From: Streptomyces monomycini
GTDB lineage: Bacteria > Actinomycetota > Actinomycetes > Streptomycetales > Streptomycetaceae
Length of the DNA stretch: 64,000 bases
NCBI RefSeq assembly: GCF_022271435.1
Contig: NZ_JAFIQY010000009.1
Span: 62,001-126,000 of the forward strand
Direction: 5' to 3'
Shown here: piece after piece, positions 44,169 to 55,959 of the stretch
How positions within the stretch are numbered: position 1 is the first letter of the stretch
How the letters are laid out: each line of letters opens with the position of its first letter
Notes under the pieces: generated by a model
Told to the model about the DNA's origin: nothing
Seen by the model: only the letters and a program-made list of their open reading frames with translations
Databases searched by the model: none
Translations under genes and position numbers: made by a program

Positions 44169-45185
44169 ATGCGTTCGCTACTGTGCGCGGCCGGGGCCGC
44201 GGGAATTGTGCTGTTCGCGGCGGCCGGGCCGGCGGCGGCCGACGACGGGGGAGGGGCCGAGGGGTTCACGATCGAGGACCGGCGGATCACCGAGTCCAGC
44301 GGGCTGGCGGCCAGCCGGGCCCACCCCGGCGTGTACTGGACCCACAACGACAGTGACGACGGGCCGTACGTCTACGCCGTGGACGGCCGGACCGGCCGTA
44401 CGGTCGCGACCGTCACCCTGCGCGGCATCGGCGACCCGCGCGACGTGGAGGCGATCTCGGTCGGCCCGGACGGCAACGTCTACGTCGGTGACATCGGTGA
44501 CAACCTCGGCGGCACCTGGAAGCACGTCTGGATCTACCGCTTCCCCGAGCCGGAGCAGCTCCGCGACCAGACCGTCACCGCGGCACAGCTCACGGTCAAG
44601 TACGACGAGGGCCCGCGGGACGCCGAGGCGATGATGGTGCACCCCAGGACGGGGCGGGTCTACATCGCCAGCAAGAAGAAGAGCGGGGGCGCGGCCCTGT
44701 ACGAGGGCCCCGAGCGGCTGTCGGCGCGCGGCACGAACACCTTCCGCCGGGTCGCGGGCATCGACCAGTGGGTGACGGACGGCGCGTTCTCGCCGGACGG
44801 CACGCGGCTGCTGCTGCGCGGCTATTTCGGCGCGGAGATGTACCGCTGGGAAGGCGGCCGGCCCAAGGACATCGGCAGCGTGGGCGTGCCCCTGCAGATG
44901 CAGGGCGAGTCGGTGACCTTCACTCCCGACGGGCGGACGCTGCTGTTCGGGTCGGAGGGCAAGGGCAGCCGGGTGCAGCCGGTGGGGCTCAGCGGCGACC
45001 AGCTGCCGGAGTCGGCGAAGAAGGGCGACGGTAAGGGCGACGGCGACGGGCCCGGTAAGGGGGACGCGGCCGACGGCAGCCAGGACGAGGCGGGCCAGAA
45101 CCGCAACGTACTGCTGGCGGCGGCGACGTTCGGGGTGGCGACGGTGGTGGTGCTGGCGCTGCGGCGGATGTTCCGGCGCCGGTGA
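44169..45185 (+). CDS. Secreted or membrane-anchored beta-propeller-like protein
   Basis: 338 aa. Signal peptide (MRSLLCAAGAAGIVLFAA, cleavage near AAADD). Then ITESSGLAASRAHPGVYWTH, DVEAISVGPDGNVYVGDIGDN, RDAEAMMVHPRTG and a few similar repeats, as in integral-membrane or phytase-like propeller proteins. A Gly/Lys/Asp linker (about 285-310) leads to a C-terminal helix (VLLAAATFGVATVVVLAL) and a basic tail RRMFRRR, so it is probably anchored. ATG 44169 is preferred: gggagg lies 8 nt before it, and only 2 nt before the upstream GTG 44163. Function unknown. Confidence 0.78.
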   Translation: MRSLLCAAGAAGIVLFAAAGPAAADDGGGAEGFTIEDRRITESSGLAASRAHPGVYWTHNDSDDGPYVYAVDGRTGRTVATVTLRGIGDPRDVEAISVGPDGNVYVGDIGDNLGGTWKHVWIYRFPEPEQLRDQTVTAAQLTVKYDEGPRDAEAMMVHPRTGRVYIASKKKSGGAALYEGPERLSARGTNTFRRVAGIDQWVTDGAFSPDGTRLLLRGYFGAEMYRWEGGRPKDIGSVGVPLQMQGESVTFTPDGRTLLFGSEGKGSRVQPVGLSGDQLPESAKKGDGKGDGDGPGKGDAADGSQDEAGQNRNVLLAAATFGVATVVVLALRRMFRRR

Positions 45186-45187
45186 CC

Positions 45188-45232
45188 GTCCGGCGGCCGC
45201 CGGACGCGGGTGGCTGAGCGGCGCGCTCAGCC
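45188..45232. terminator. Two adjacent hairpins between convergent genes
   Basis: The perfect 18-bp palindrome 45188-45205 (GTCCGGCGG/CCGCCGGAC) and GGCTGAGC-ggcgc-GCTCAGCC (45212-45232), the latter overlapping the TetR stop codon. Confidence 0.65.
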
Positions 45233-45991
45233 GCCGCGCTTCTCGATGTACGCCGCGCAGCCGTCCAGCAGCCGCCCGAGGCCCAGTTCGAACAGCCCGT
45301 CGCCGTCGTAGTCCTCGTCGAACGCGAAGGTGTCCTCGGAGAGCCCGGCGAGGTGCGGGTAGCGGCCGCTCTCCATCGCCCGGACGAGGAACGGGCCCTG
45401 GATCTTCCACCACTCGTCCTCGGTGATGCCGGTGCGCTTCTCCGCCGTCGCCGAGCTCAGCCGGGTGCGGGCCGCGCCCGCGACATAGCCCTCCACGATC
45501 ATCAGCAGCCGGATCTTCTCCGGGTCGGGCAGGGTGAGGCCGGACATCCCGCGGATCGTGTGCTCCAGCACCTCCACCGAATTGGGGCCCAGCAGCGGGC
45601 GGGTCTGGTCGACCTGGAGCAGCCAGGGGTGGCGGTGGTGGAGCTGCCAGGCGCGGCGTGCGACGTTCTCCAGGACGGCCCGCCAGCCGGCCTCGGGGCC
45701 GGGGAACGCGTCGGCGCCGAACTCCGCGATCTTGTCGAGCATCAGGTCCAGCAGCTCGCCCTTGCCCGGTACGTAGCGGTAGAGCGACATGGTGCCGACG
45801 CCCAGTTCGGTGGCGACCCGGCGCATCGAGACGGCGCCGATCCCCTCGGCGTCGGCGACCGCGACCGCGGCGGTGACGATCCGGTCGAGGGTCAGGCCGG
45901 GTTTGGGGCCGCGGCTGGGCCGCTCGCCGGTGCCCCAGAGCAGCTCCATGCTGCGTGCCGCGTCGCCGCTGCCGCTGTGTTCTGTCGTCAT
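45227..45991 (-). CDS. TetR-family repressor
   Basis: 254 aa. HTH at about 38-85 (LDRIVTAAVAVADAEGIGAV, SMRRVATELGVGTMSLYRYV), C-terminal ligand domain of the TetR_C_1 type. ATG 45991 with tgacgac-like context; the frame is open further upstream through the operators. It diverges from a Drr-type ABC exporter, with three palindromic sites between, and probably represses it. Ligand unknown (likely an aromatic drug or secondary metabolite). Confidence 0.9.
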   Translation of the reverse strand: MTTEHSGSGDAARSMELLWGTGERPSRGPKPGLTLDRIVTAAVAVADAEGIGAVSMRRVATELGVGTMSLYRYVPGKGELLDLMLDKIAEFGADAFPGPEAGWRAVLENVARRAWQLHHRHPWLLQVDQTRPLLGPNSVEVLEHTIRGMSGLTLPDPEKIRLLMIVEGYVAGAARTRLSSATAEKRTGITEDEWWKIQGPFLVRAMESGRYPHLAGLSEDTFAFDEDYDGDGLFELGLGRLLDGCAAYIEKRGG

Positions 45992-46024
45992 GGTGCGCTC
46001 AGTGTAAGCCGCCGGGAAAAAACC

Positions 46025-46081
46025 GAGTACGTCGTACGCGGTCTCAGGTACGGTGTACGCGTAACTGGGTACGCCGTACTC
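46025..46081. promoter_or_regulatory. Three phased operator repeats, 21-bp period
   Basis: GAGTACGTCGTACGC (46025-46039), AGGTACGGTGTACGC (46046-46060), GGGTACGCCGTACTC (46067-46081). Each is a near-palindrome around GTAC-Gnn-GTAC. Starts are exactly 21 bp apart, so bound dimers would lie on the same DNA face. The site lies midway between the TetR start and the exporter start. Binding by the TetR protein is inferred. Confidence 0.8.
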
Positions 46082-46136
46082 GGAACGGGGGTGTGCGGCG
46101 TACCCGTCCGGACACAGAGGAAGGACGGGGGAACGC

Positions 46137-47141
46137 ATGCGGACGACCGGAACGGCGGTCCTGGCGGAGGGACTGGCCAAGCGGTACGGGGCCGAGCGGG
46201 CGCTCGACGGCTTCGACCTCGCCGTGCGGCGCGGCACCGTACAGGGCCTGCTCGGCCCCAACGGCGCGGGCAAGACCACCGCCGTACGCATCCTGGCGAC
46301 GCTGCTGCGCCTGGACGGCGGGCGGGCGGTGGTCGCCGGGCACGACGTGGCGCGCGAGCCGCACGCCGTACGCAAGCGGATCGGTCTGGCCGGGCAGTAC
46401 GCCGCCGTCGACGAGATCCTGACCGGGCGGCAGAACCTGGAGATGTTCGGGCGGCTCTTCCACCTCGACGGGCGGCGGGCCCGGGCCCGCGCGGACGAGC
46501 TGCTGGAGCGCTTCGGCCTGTCCGACGCGGCCGGCATGCAGGTCAAGGCCTACAGCGGTGGCATGCGGCGGCGCCTGGACCTGGCGTCCAGCGTGCTGCT
46601 CGCACCCGAGGTGCTGTTTCTGGACGAGCCGACCACCGGACTCGACCCGCGCAGCCGCAACGAGGTCTGGGAGACCGTCCGTGACCTGGTCGCGGGCGGC
46701 ACGACGGTCCTGCTGACCACCCAATACCTCGACGAGGCCGACCAGCTGGCCGACCGGATCGCCGTCATCGACCACGGCCGGACCGTCGCGGAGGACACCC
46801 CGGACGGGCTCAAGCACGGCATCGGCGGCGACCGCGTCCAGGTGGTGCTCCGCGACGCCGCCGAGCTGCCGCGGGCGGCGGGGATCGTGGCGCGGGTGGC
46901 CGCGGACGGCGCCGCGCCGGACACGGACGTGGCGGAACGGCGGGTCGGCGCGCCGGTGACGGACGGCGTGGCGGCGCTCACCGCGGTGGCGCGGGCGCTC
47001 CAGGACGCGGGGCTGGACGTGGCGGACATCGGGCTGCGGCGGCCGACGCTGGACGAGGTCTTCCTGCGGCTGACGGGACACCGTACGGAGGCCGCCGCGG
47101 ACGCGACCGCCCCCGCGCGCCGGACGGAGACCGCCGCATGA
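46137..47141 (+). CDS. DrrA-like ABC transporter ATP-binding protein
   Basis: 334 aa. Walker [11 protein letters not shown], signature [11 protein letters not shown], Walker [13 protein letters not shown], switch [11 protein letters not shown], then the DrrA-type C-terminal domain ([18 protein letters not shown]). With the next gene it forms a drug exporter like daunorubicin DrrAB. gaggaagga precedes ATG 46137. Stop overlaps the permease start (ATGA). Controlled by the adjacent TetR gene (inference). Confidence 0.92.
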   Translation: MRTTGTAVLAEGLAKRYGAERALDGFDLAVRRGTVQGLLGPNGAGKTTAVRILATLLRLDGGRAVVAGHDVAREPHAVRKRIGLAGQYAAVDEILTGRQNLEMFGRLFHLDGRRARARADELLERFGLSDAAGMQVKAYSGGMRRRLDLASSVLLAPEVLFLDEPTTGLDPRSRNEVWETVRDLVAGGTTVLLTTQYLDEADQLADRIAVIDHGRTVAEDTPDGLKHGIGGDRVQVVLRDAAELPRAAGIVARVAADGAAPDTDVAERRVGAPVTDGVAALTAVARALQDAGLDVADIGLRRPTLDEVFLRLTGHRTEAAADATAPARRTETAA

Positions 47142-47971
47142 GCGCCCCCACCGGAGCCCCCGCGCTCGCCCCCGCCCCCGAACGGCGCCTGTACTGGGCC
47201 TTCGCCGACTGCTGGACCATCGTCCGCCGCGACCTGACCCACCTCGTCAAGCAACCCGTCAACATCGCCTGGCAGCTCGGCTTCCCGATCGTCTCCGTCC
47301 TGCTCTTCGTCTACGTCTTCGGCAGCGCGATGGACGTCGGCGGCGAGGGCTCCTACCGGGACTACGCCATGCCCGGCATGTTCGCCATGACCATGGCCTT
47401 CGGCTTCATGAACACCGCGATGCTGGTCGCGGTCGAGAAGGACCGGGGCGTGACCGACCGTTTCCGTTCGATGCCGATGGCGCGTTCGGCGGTGGTCAGC
47501 GGGCGGGGCGTGGCGGACGTGTGCGGCGCCGCGCTGGATCTCGCGGTGCTGGCGGCGATCGCCGTCGTCGTCGGCTGGCGCTCGGACGGCGGCGTGCTCG
47601 CCACCCTGGCCGCCTTCGCCCTGCTGCTGCACCTGCGCTTCGCGCTCATCTGGGTCGGTGTGCTGCTGGGCCTGCTGGTGCCCAACCAGGAGGCAGCGGG
47701 CGGGCTGTTCGCGCTGGCCTTCCCGTTCGGCATGATCTCCAGCGTCTTCACACCGCCGTCGATGATGCCGGACTGGCTGGGCGCCATCGCGATGTGGAAC
47801 CCGGTCTCCTCCACGGCGAACGCCGTCCGTGAACTCTTCGGCCGTCCCGGCACGTTGGGGGACAGCTGGATCGAACAGCACGCCCTGCTGATGGCCGTGG
47901 TCTGGCCGCTCGCTCTCACGGCGGTCTTCCTGCCGCTGGCGGTACGGCGCTTCCAGCGGCTCAGCCGCTGA
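47138..47971 (+). CDS. DrrB-like ABC-2 permease
   Basis: 277 aa, six membrane segments. N-terminal amphipathic region, then [54 protein letters not shown] (the conserved loop) and [16 protein letters not shown]. Forms the channel of the DrrAB-type exporter. Coupled to the ATPase gene. Confidence 0.92.
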   Translation: MSAPTGAPALAPAPERRLYWAFADCWTIVRRDLTHLVKQPVNIAWQLGFPIVSVLLFVYVFGSAMDVGGEGSYRDYAMPGMFAMTMAFGFMNTAMLVAVEKDRGVTDRFRSMPMARSAVVSGRGVADVCGAALDLAVLAAIAVVVGWRSDGGVLATLAAFALLLHLRFALIWVGVLLGLLVPNQEAAGGLFALAFPFGMISSVFTPPSMMPDWLGAIAMWNPVSSTANAVRELFGRPGTLGDSWIEQHALLMAVVWPLALTAVFLPLAVRRFQRLSR

Positions 47972-48038
47972 GGGGCCGCGCCCCTTCCGGGAACGCCGTC
48001 CGGGCCTCGGGCGGATGCGCTACCCCGGAACGCCGTCC

Positions 48039-48067
48039 GGCCCCGGCGGATTCGACCCGCCGGGGCC
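48039..48067. terminator. Strong hairpin between drrB-like gene and serC
   Basis: GGCCCCGGCGG (48039-48049), loop attcgac, CCGCCGGGGCC (48057-48067): perfect 11-bp stem. It is preceded by two direct copies of cggaacgccgtccgg (47988-48003 and 48025-48040). Confidence 0.7.
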
Positions 48068-48089
48068 CGGACGCGTGCCGCGGTACTTC

Positions 48090-50260
<2,171 letters not shown>

Positions 50261-50326
50261 GCGGTTCAGTCTTCCGGAGGAGGGGAGGGTGAGCGTGGCG
50301 GGTGAGCTGGCGGGGGCCTGGTGGAA

Positions 50327-50349
50327 AACCTGACGGCCGGTGTCAGGTT
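50327..50349. promoter_or_regulatory. Perfect operator palindrome for the WYL regulator
   Basis: AACCTGAC-N7-GTCAGGTT, centred about 30 bp before the flavoprotein start and 75 bp from the regulator start. YafY-like regulators commonly use TGTCAGG-type sites (as recalled). Binding by this WYL protein is inferred. Confidence 0.72.
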
Positions 50350-50368
50350 ATGGCGGGACCGTGGCGGT

Positions 50369-51775
50369 ATGAAGACCACGCACAGCGATGCCGCATCCGC
50401 CTCTGTATCCGCCTCCGTCTCCGCGTCCGCCTCCTCTGGCGTGCCCGCTCCGTACACGCTCTCCGAGCTGGCCGACCGCGTCACCGGCGTCGTCCTCGTC
50501 CCCGGTGACGACGGGTACGCAGCGGAACGGGCCGGGTTCCAGACCGGGCATGTCCACCGTCCTTCGGTGATCGTCGGGGCGGACACGGCGGCGGACGTCG
50601 TGGCGGCGGTGCGGTACGCCGGGGCCAACGGGCTGCCGGTGTCCGTGCAGTCGACCGGGCACGGGCTGTCGGCGGCCTCCGACGGGGGTGTGCTGGTCAG
50701 CATGCGCCGGATGGACGAGGTGCGGGTCGACGCCGAGGCGCGCACCGTGTGGGCCGGGGCGGGCGCGCTCTGGGCCGATGTCATCGAGGAGGCCGCGCCG
50801 CACGGGCTGGCGCCGGTGAACGGGTCGTCGCCCGGCGTGGGGGTGGTGGGCTACACGCTCGGGGGCGGGCTCGGCATCCTGGGCCGGGAGTTCGGTTACG
50901 CGTCGGACCGGGTGCGGCTGGTGGAAGTGGTCACCGCGGACGGCGTACTGCGCTGGGTCACGCCGGAGCGCGACGCCGGACTGTTCCGGGCGCTGCTCGG
51001 CGGCGGGCGCGGGCTGGGGGTGGTGACCGGCCTGGAGTTCGGGCTGGTGCCGGTGGAGCGGGTGTACGGCGGCCAACTGGTCTTCGGCGCCGACCTGATG
51101 GACGAGGCGCTGGCCGCGTACCTGGCCTGGACCGAGGACCTGCCCGACGCGCTGACCTCGTCGGTCGGCCTGATCGCGTACCCGGACGTCCCGGCGGTGC
51201 CCGGCCATCTGCGCGGCCGCCACCTCGCGCAGATCCGGATCGCTTGCACGGGACCGGAGGCCGAGGGCGAGCGGCTGGTCGCGCCGCTGTGCGCGGTCGG
51301 GCCGCGGGTGGCCGACACGCTGCGCGACATGCCGTACGCCGAGTCGCACACCATCCACCAGGACCCGGAGACGCCGCACGCCTACGACGGCGACAGCATT
51401 CTGCTCAGCGGGCTGGACGCGGCGGAACTGCGCGAGGTGACCGCGCTGACCGGGCCGGACGCCCCGATGATGACCGTGGTGCAGCTCAACCACCTCGGTG
51501 GCGCGCTCGCCACCGGCGGCGGCTCGGTCGGCCACCGGGACGCGCGGTACCTGCTGCGCCTGCTGTCGCCGCTGGACGGCACGGACGTCGCGGCCGTACG
51601 GGCCCTGCACGCGCGGGTGCGGGCGGTGCTGGCGCCCAGGGCGGTCGGCCGCAGCGTCAACTTCCTGTTCGGTGATCACGGTGACGCGGTGGCCGACGCG
51701 TACGAGGAGGACGTGTACCGGCGGCTGACCGCCGCCAAGGCGGCGTACGACCCGGAGAACCTGTTCCGCGCGTAA
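50369..51775 (+). CDS. BBE-type FAD-linked oxidase
   Basis: 468 aa. FAD_binding_4 (about 60-210: RPSVIVGADTAADVVAAVRY, VQSTGHGLSAASDGGV, GSSPGVGVVGYTLGGGLGIL) with the covalent-flavin His of the TGHG segment, and C-terminal BBE motif NFLFGDHGD...YDPENLFR. Oxidises a small substrate such as a sugar or alkaloid-like compound. ATG 50369. Divergent from its likely WYL repressor. A SASASVSASAS repeat forms the N-terminal linker. Confidence 0.9.
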   Translation: MKTTHSDAASASVSASVSASASSGVPAPYTLSELADRVTGVVLVPGDDGYAAERAGFQTGHVHRPSVIVGADTAADVVAAVRYAGANGLPVSVQSTGHGLSAASDGGVLVSMRRMDEVRVDAEARTVWAGAGALWADVIEEAAPHGLAPVNGSSPGVGVVGYTLGGGLGILGREFGYASDRVRLVEVVTADGVLRWVTPERDAGLFRALLGGGRGLGVVTGLEFGLVPVERVYGGQLVFGADLMDEALAAYLAWTEDLPDALTSSVGLIAYPDVPAVPGHLRGRHLAQIRIACTGPEAEGERLVAPLCAVGPRVADTLRDMPYAESHTIHQDPETPHAYDGDSILLSGLDAAELREVTALTGPDAPMMTVVQLNHLGGALATGGGSVGHRDARYLLRLLSPLDGTDVAAVRALHARVRAVLAPRAVGRSVNFLFGDHGDAVADAYEEDVYRRLTAAKAAYDPENLFRA

Positions 51776-51846
51776 CCGGGCGGCACCCGGACACAGGACG
51801 GGAAAACGGAAGGGCGCGCCCCCGGCGGAGTGGGCAGGCTGGGGGC

Positions 51847-54789
51847 ATGGCTGATCTTACGAAGACACCCGGGACACCGGACGGTACGCGGGAACTGGCC
51901 CGGGAGTTGGCGGACGCCGTACGCGGCGAGGTCTCGTTCGCCGCCGGGGACCGGGCGCTGATGACGATGGACGCCTCCAACTACCGCCGGGTGCCGCGGG
52001 CGGTGGTCGCGCCACGGGACGCGGAGGACGTCGCCGCCGCCCTGCGGGTGTGCCGGGAGCACGGCGTGCCGGTGGTGCCGCGCGGCGGCGGGACGAGCAT
52101 CGCCGGGCAGGCCACCGGCGTCGGCGTGGTGCTGGACTTCACCCGGCACCTGCGGCGCATCGTGTCGCTGGACGCCGAGGCGGCTACGGCGGTCGTCCAG
52201 CCGGGCGTGGTCCTGGACGACCTGCGGGCGGCGGCCGGCGCGCACGGCCTGACCTTCGGGCCCGACCCGTCCACCCACAGCCGCTGCACCCTCGGCGGCA
52301 TGATCGGCAACAACTCCTGCGGCTCGCACTCGGTGGCGTGGGGCACCACCGCCGACAGCGTGCGCGAGCTGGAGGTGCTGACGTACGGGGGCGAGCGGCT
52401 GCGTGCCGGGCGGGGCGCGGCGGCACTTGACGCGCTCCCGCAGCGGCTGCGGGACGGCGTACGGTCCCTGGTCAACGGCGATCTCGCGCTGCTGCGCACC
52501 GGCTACCCCGAACTCCCGCGCCGCATCTCCGGTTACGCGCTGGACGCCCTGCTGCCCGAGAAGGGCAGCGACCTGGCACGGGCGCTCACCGGCAGCGAGG
52601 GCACGCTCGGAGTCCTGACCGAGGCCACCGTCAGCCTGGTCAGGCCGCCCGCCGCCAAGGCACTGGCGGTCCTCGGATACGCGGACGAGAGCGACGCCGC
52701 CGAGGCGGCGCACACGCTGCTCCCATGGGGGTCCCCCCGGTCGAGCGAAGCCGAGAGTGGGGGAGGCCCCTTGACCGTCGAGGGCATGGCGGCCGACCTG
52801 GTGGGGGACGCGACCGGCCTGCCCAAGGGCGGGGCCTGGCTGTTCGTCGAGATGGGCGGCGCGACGCCCGCCGAGGCGCTCGCCCGCGCCGAGGAACTGT
52901 GCCGGAGCGCGGGCGCGGCCACCACCGATCACACGGTGGTGACCGACCCGGCACGGCAGCGCGCCCTGTGGCGGGTGCGCGAGGACGCGGCCGGGACCGC
53001 GACCCGCATGCCGGACGGCTCCGAGGCGTGGCCCGGCTGGGAGGACTGCGCGGTGCCGCCCGCGCGGCTCGGTGCCTACCTGCGGGACTTCCGGGCCCTG
53101 CTGGCCCAGCACGGCCTGCGCGGCACGCCGTACGGGCACTTCGGGGACGGCTGCATCCACGTCCGTATCGATTTCGACCTGCTCAGCGCGCCCGGGATCC
53201 GCCGGTTCCGCGAGTTCTCCTGCGACCTGGGCGACCTGGTCGTGGCGCACGGCGGCTCGCTCTCCGGCGAGCACGGCGACGGGCAGGCGCGCGCCGAACT
53301 GCTGCCCAAGATGTACGGCGGCGAACTGGTCGGCCTCTTCGAACGCTTCAAGGACCTGTGGGACCCGGCGGGCGGCCTCAACCCCGGCATGCTGGTCCGG
53401 CCGGACCGGATGGACGAGAACCTGCGCTTCGCGCCACTGCCGCGGAAGCCGGTGGACGTCGAGTTCGGCTACCCGCACGACAGCGGGGACTTCTCGGCGG
53501 CCGTCCGGCGCTGCGTCGGCGTTGCCAAGTGCCGTAACAGCGTCCCCGGCGGATCGGCCGTCATGTGCCCGTCGTACCGCGCCACCGGCGAGGAACAGCA
53601 CTCCACCCGGGGCCGCGCCCGGCTGCTGCACGAGATGCTCGCGGGCGAGGTGATCACCGACGGCTGGCGCTCCGAGGAGGTACGGGACGCGCTGGACCTG
53701 TGCCTGTCCTGCAAGGGCTGCCGCAGCGACTGCCCGGTGGGCGTGGACATGGCCACGTACAAGGCCGAGTTCCTGCACCACCACTACGCGGGACGGCTGC
53801 GGCCCGCCGCGCACTACTCGATGGGCCGCCTGCCGCGCTGGCTGCGCGCGGCGGCTCCCGTCGCGCCGCTGCTCAACGCGCTGGCCAGGACACCGCTGGC
53901 CGGAGCGGGCAAACGCCTCGGCGGGATCGCACCGCAGCGGGCGATCCCGGAACTGGCCGGTGAGCCGTTCGTACGGTGGTGGTCGAAGCGGAGGGCCCCG
54001 GAGGGGCCGGTGGGCGTGGGCATGGCCCCGGAACGGCCGGCGCTCCTGTTGTGGCCGGACACCTTCACCAACTACCTCGTCCCCGAGGTGGGCCGCGCCG
54101 CCGTCCACGTCCTGGAGGCCGCCGGACTCGACGTCCGCCTGCCCGCGGCGGGCCGCCGCCGGGCGTCGCTGTGCTGCGGCCTCACGTACGTCTCCACCGG
54201 GCAGCTCGATCAGGCGCGCGCGGTCATGCGCCGGACGGTGGACGCCCTCGACCCGCTGCTGGCGGACGGCACCCCGCTGACCGTCCTCGAACCGAGCTGT
54301 GCGGCCGCGCTCCGCACCGACCTGCCCGAACTCCTCTCCGACGACCCGCGGGCCGCGCGGGTGGCCGCGTCCGTACGGACCTTCGCGCAGACCCTGGAGG
54401 AACAGGCACCCGCCTGGGAGCCGCCGCGCGTGGACCGCCCGGCCGTCGGCCAGACCCACTGCCACCAGCACGCCGTACTCGGCGAGGCGGCCGAACAGCG
54501 CTTGCGCGCCCGTGCCGGGCTGGACGGCGGGCTGAGCGGCGGCTGCTGCGGACTGGCCGGGAACTTCGGCTTCGAGCGCGGCCACTACGACGTGTCCGTG
54601 GCCTGCGCGGAAGAACAGCTCCTGCCGTCCGTACGGGAAGCGGAACCGGGGGCGGAGGTGCTCGCGGACGGCTTCTCCTGCCGCACCCAGATCGGCCAGC
54701 TCACCGGGCGGCGTGCGCGGCACCTGGCGGAGGTGCTGGCGGAGGGGCTGGCCGGCGAGCCGGCGGAGGAGCCGCCGTCGCGGCCCTGA
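51847..54789 (+). CDS. FAD-linked / 4Fe-4S dehydrogenase (GlcD-GlpC fusion type)
   Basis: 980 aa. FAD_binding_4 (about 45-185: VPRGGGTSIAGQATGVG, NNSCGSHS), FAD-oxidase C (about 220-515: HFGDGCIHVRI, GEHGDGQARAELLP), two ferredoxin-like clusters (KCRNS...MCPSY, CLSCKGCRSDCP) and two CCG-type motifs (CCGLTY, CCGLAGNFG). This is the architecture of D-2-hydroxyacid or lactate dehydrogenases that feed electrons to the quinone pool. An in-frame insertion at about residues 292-307 (PWGSPRSSEAESGGGP) is encoded by a dispersed palindromic repeat. ATG 51847. Confidence 0.92.
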   Translation: MADLTKTPGTPDGTRELARELADAVRGEVSFAAGDRALMTMDASNYRRVPRAVVAPRDAEDVAAALRVCREHGVPVVPRGGGTSIAGQATGVGVVLDFTRHLRRIVSLDAEAATAVVQPGVVLDDLRAAAGAHGLTFGPDPSTHSRCTLGGMIGNNSCGSHSVAWGTTADSVRELEVLTYGGERLRAGRGAAALDALPQRLRDGVRSLVNGDLALLRTGYPELPRRISGYALDALLPEKGSDLARALTGSEGTLGVLTEATVSLVRPPAAKALAVLGYADESDAAEAAHTLLPWGSPRSSEAESGGGPLTVEGMAADLVGDATGLPKGGAWLFVEMGGATPAEALARAEELCRSAGAATTDHTVVTDPARQRALWRVREDAAGTATRMPDGSEAWPGWEDCAVPPARLGAYLRDFRALLAQHGLRGTPYGHFGDGCIHVRIDFDLLSAPGIRRFREFSCDLGDLVVAHGGSLSGEHGDGQARAELLPKMYGGELVGLFERFKDLWDPAGGLNPGMLVRPDRMDENLRFAPLPRKPVDVEFGYPHDSGDFSAAVRRCVGVAKCRNSVPGGSAVMCPSYRATGEEQHSTRGRARLLHEMLAGEVITDGWRSEEVRDALDLCLSCKGCRSDCPVGVDMATYKAEFLHHHYAGRLRPAAHYSMGRLPRWLRAAAPVAPLLNALARTPLAGAGKRLGGIAPQRAIPELAGEPFVRWWSKRRAPEGPVGVGMAPERPALLLWPDTFTNYLVPEVGRAAVHVLEAAGLDVRLPAAGRRRASLCCGLTYVSTGQLDQARAVMRRTVDALDPLLADGTPLTVLEPSCAAALRTDLPELLSDDPRAARVAASVRTFAQTLEEQAPAWEPPRVDRPAVGQTHCHQHAVLGEAAEQRLRARAGLDGGLSGGCCGLAGNFGFERGHYDVSVACAEEQLLPSVREAEPGAEVLADGFSCRTQIGQLTGRRARHLAEVLAEGLAGEPAEEPPSRP
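52718..52766 (+). repeat. Dispersed palindromic repeat inserted in frame in a gene
   Basis: Block GCTCCCATGGGGGTCCCCCC then ggtcgagcgaagccgagagtgggggag. Related units (TGGGGG-nn-CCCCCGG...GGGGGAG) recur at 57027-57061 inside repeat copy B. It adds about 16 residues to the dehydrogenase between helix and strand, keeping the frame. Confidence 0.72.
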
Positions 54790-54888
54790 CGGTACGGAAC
54801 GTCATGGTCCGAGGTGACTGCCCGCCCGGTACATCGGCAGGTGGACATCACATTTCACGGCGCGGGAGACGGGCCTTAGCGTGTGCGT

Positions 54889-55872
54889 GTGAACGAGTCG
54901 CGCCACGAGTCCAGCAGCCTCCCGCCCATACCTCCGGTCCCGGAGCCGGTGCCGGTCACGGTCCCGGCCTCCGAGGCGGTCCCGGCCTCCGCCGAGGTCC
55001 GGGCCGCCGAGCAGGACGCGGCGGCGGGCGGGCGCCTGACGTCCGTGGCGCTGGTCATCGGCGGCATCATCTCGCTCCAGTTCGGCGCCTCGGTCGCGGT
55101 CCTGCTCTTCCCGCGGGCCGGCGCGCTCGGCGTGGTCACCCTCCGGCTGGTCGTCGCCGCGCTCGTCCTGTTGATCGCCTGCCGCCCGCGGCTGCGCGGT
55201 TACTCGCGGGGCGACTGGGCCACGGTCCTCGCCTTCGGCGTCGCGCTGGTCGGCATGAACTCCCTCTTCTACGAGGCGATCGACCGCATCCCGCTGGGCG
55301 CCGCCGTCACCCTGGAGTTCATGGGCCCCCTGATCCTGTCGGTGGTCACCTCGCGCCGGGCGCTGAGCCTGGTGTGGGCAGCGCTCGCGCTGGGCGGAGT
55401 GGTCCTGCTCGGCCGGGAGGGCTTCGACGGACTCGACCCGCTCGGCGCCGGACTGGCCCTCACGGCCGGTGCCCTGTGGGCCGCGTACATCCTGCTGTCC
55501 TCCCGTACCGGACAGCGCTTCCCGCAGGCGGACGGGCTGGCCCTGGCGATGACGGTGGCGGCGCTGCTGAGCCTGCCGCTCGGCATCTACACCGCCGGTA
55601 CGGCCCTGCTGGACCCGGCCACGATCGGCCTGGGCGCCGCCGTCGCCCTGCTCTCCTCGGTCACGCCGTACACCCTCGAACTGCTCGCCCTGCGCAAACT
55701 CCCGGCCTCCGGCTTCGCGGTGATGATGAGCTTGGAACCGGCCGCCGGTGCGCTCGCGGGGTTCCTGGTGCTGCACCAGTCGCTGGGCTGGGCTGAGGTG
55801 GTGGCTATCGGGCTGGTGGTGCTGGCGAGTGTGGGGGCTGTGCGGAGTGCGGGTGGGGCGGGGGAGGGGTGA
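54889..55872 (+). CDS. EamA/RhtA-type exporter
   Basis: 327 aa, ten membrane segments, with PLGAAVTLEFMGPLILSVVTSRR, a repeated second half and YTLELLALRKLPASGFAVMMSLEPAAGALAG. RhtA-like proteins export amino acids or analogues. GTG 54889 (54883 also possible) after gggagacggg. A 45-residue Pro/Glu/Val-rich N terminus precedes TM1. It is the last intact gene before the disrupted Fic region. Confidence 0.88.
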   Translation: MNESRHESSSLPPIPPVPEPVPVTVPASEAVPASAEVRAAEQDAAAGGRLTSVALVIGGIISLQFGASVAVLLFPRAGALGVVTLRLVVAALVLLIACRPRLRGYSRGDWATVLAFGVALVGMNSLFYEAIDRIPLGAAVTLEFMGPLILSVVTSRRALSLVWAALALGGVVLLGREGFDGLDPLGAGLALTAGALWAAYILLSSRTGQRFPQADGLALAMTVAALLSLPLGIYTAGTALLDPATIGLGAAVALLSSVTPYTLELLALRKLPASGFAVMMSLEPAAGALAGFLVLHQSLGWAEVVAIGLVVLASVGAVRSAGGAGEG

Positions 55873-55959
55873 GGTTTTCGCGCTTCGCGCGGGGGTTGCG
55901 CCGACGCGCGGCTTGCACGGGTTTCGTCGGGCGGCGGCCAGGGGAGCTGCCACATCGGA

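Noticed and set aside
51676..54723. A 1015-codon minus-strand frame opposite the FAD/Fe-S dehydrogenase
   Set aside because: Antisense shadow; the plus frame carries the flavin and cysteine motifs.
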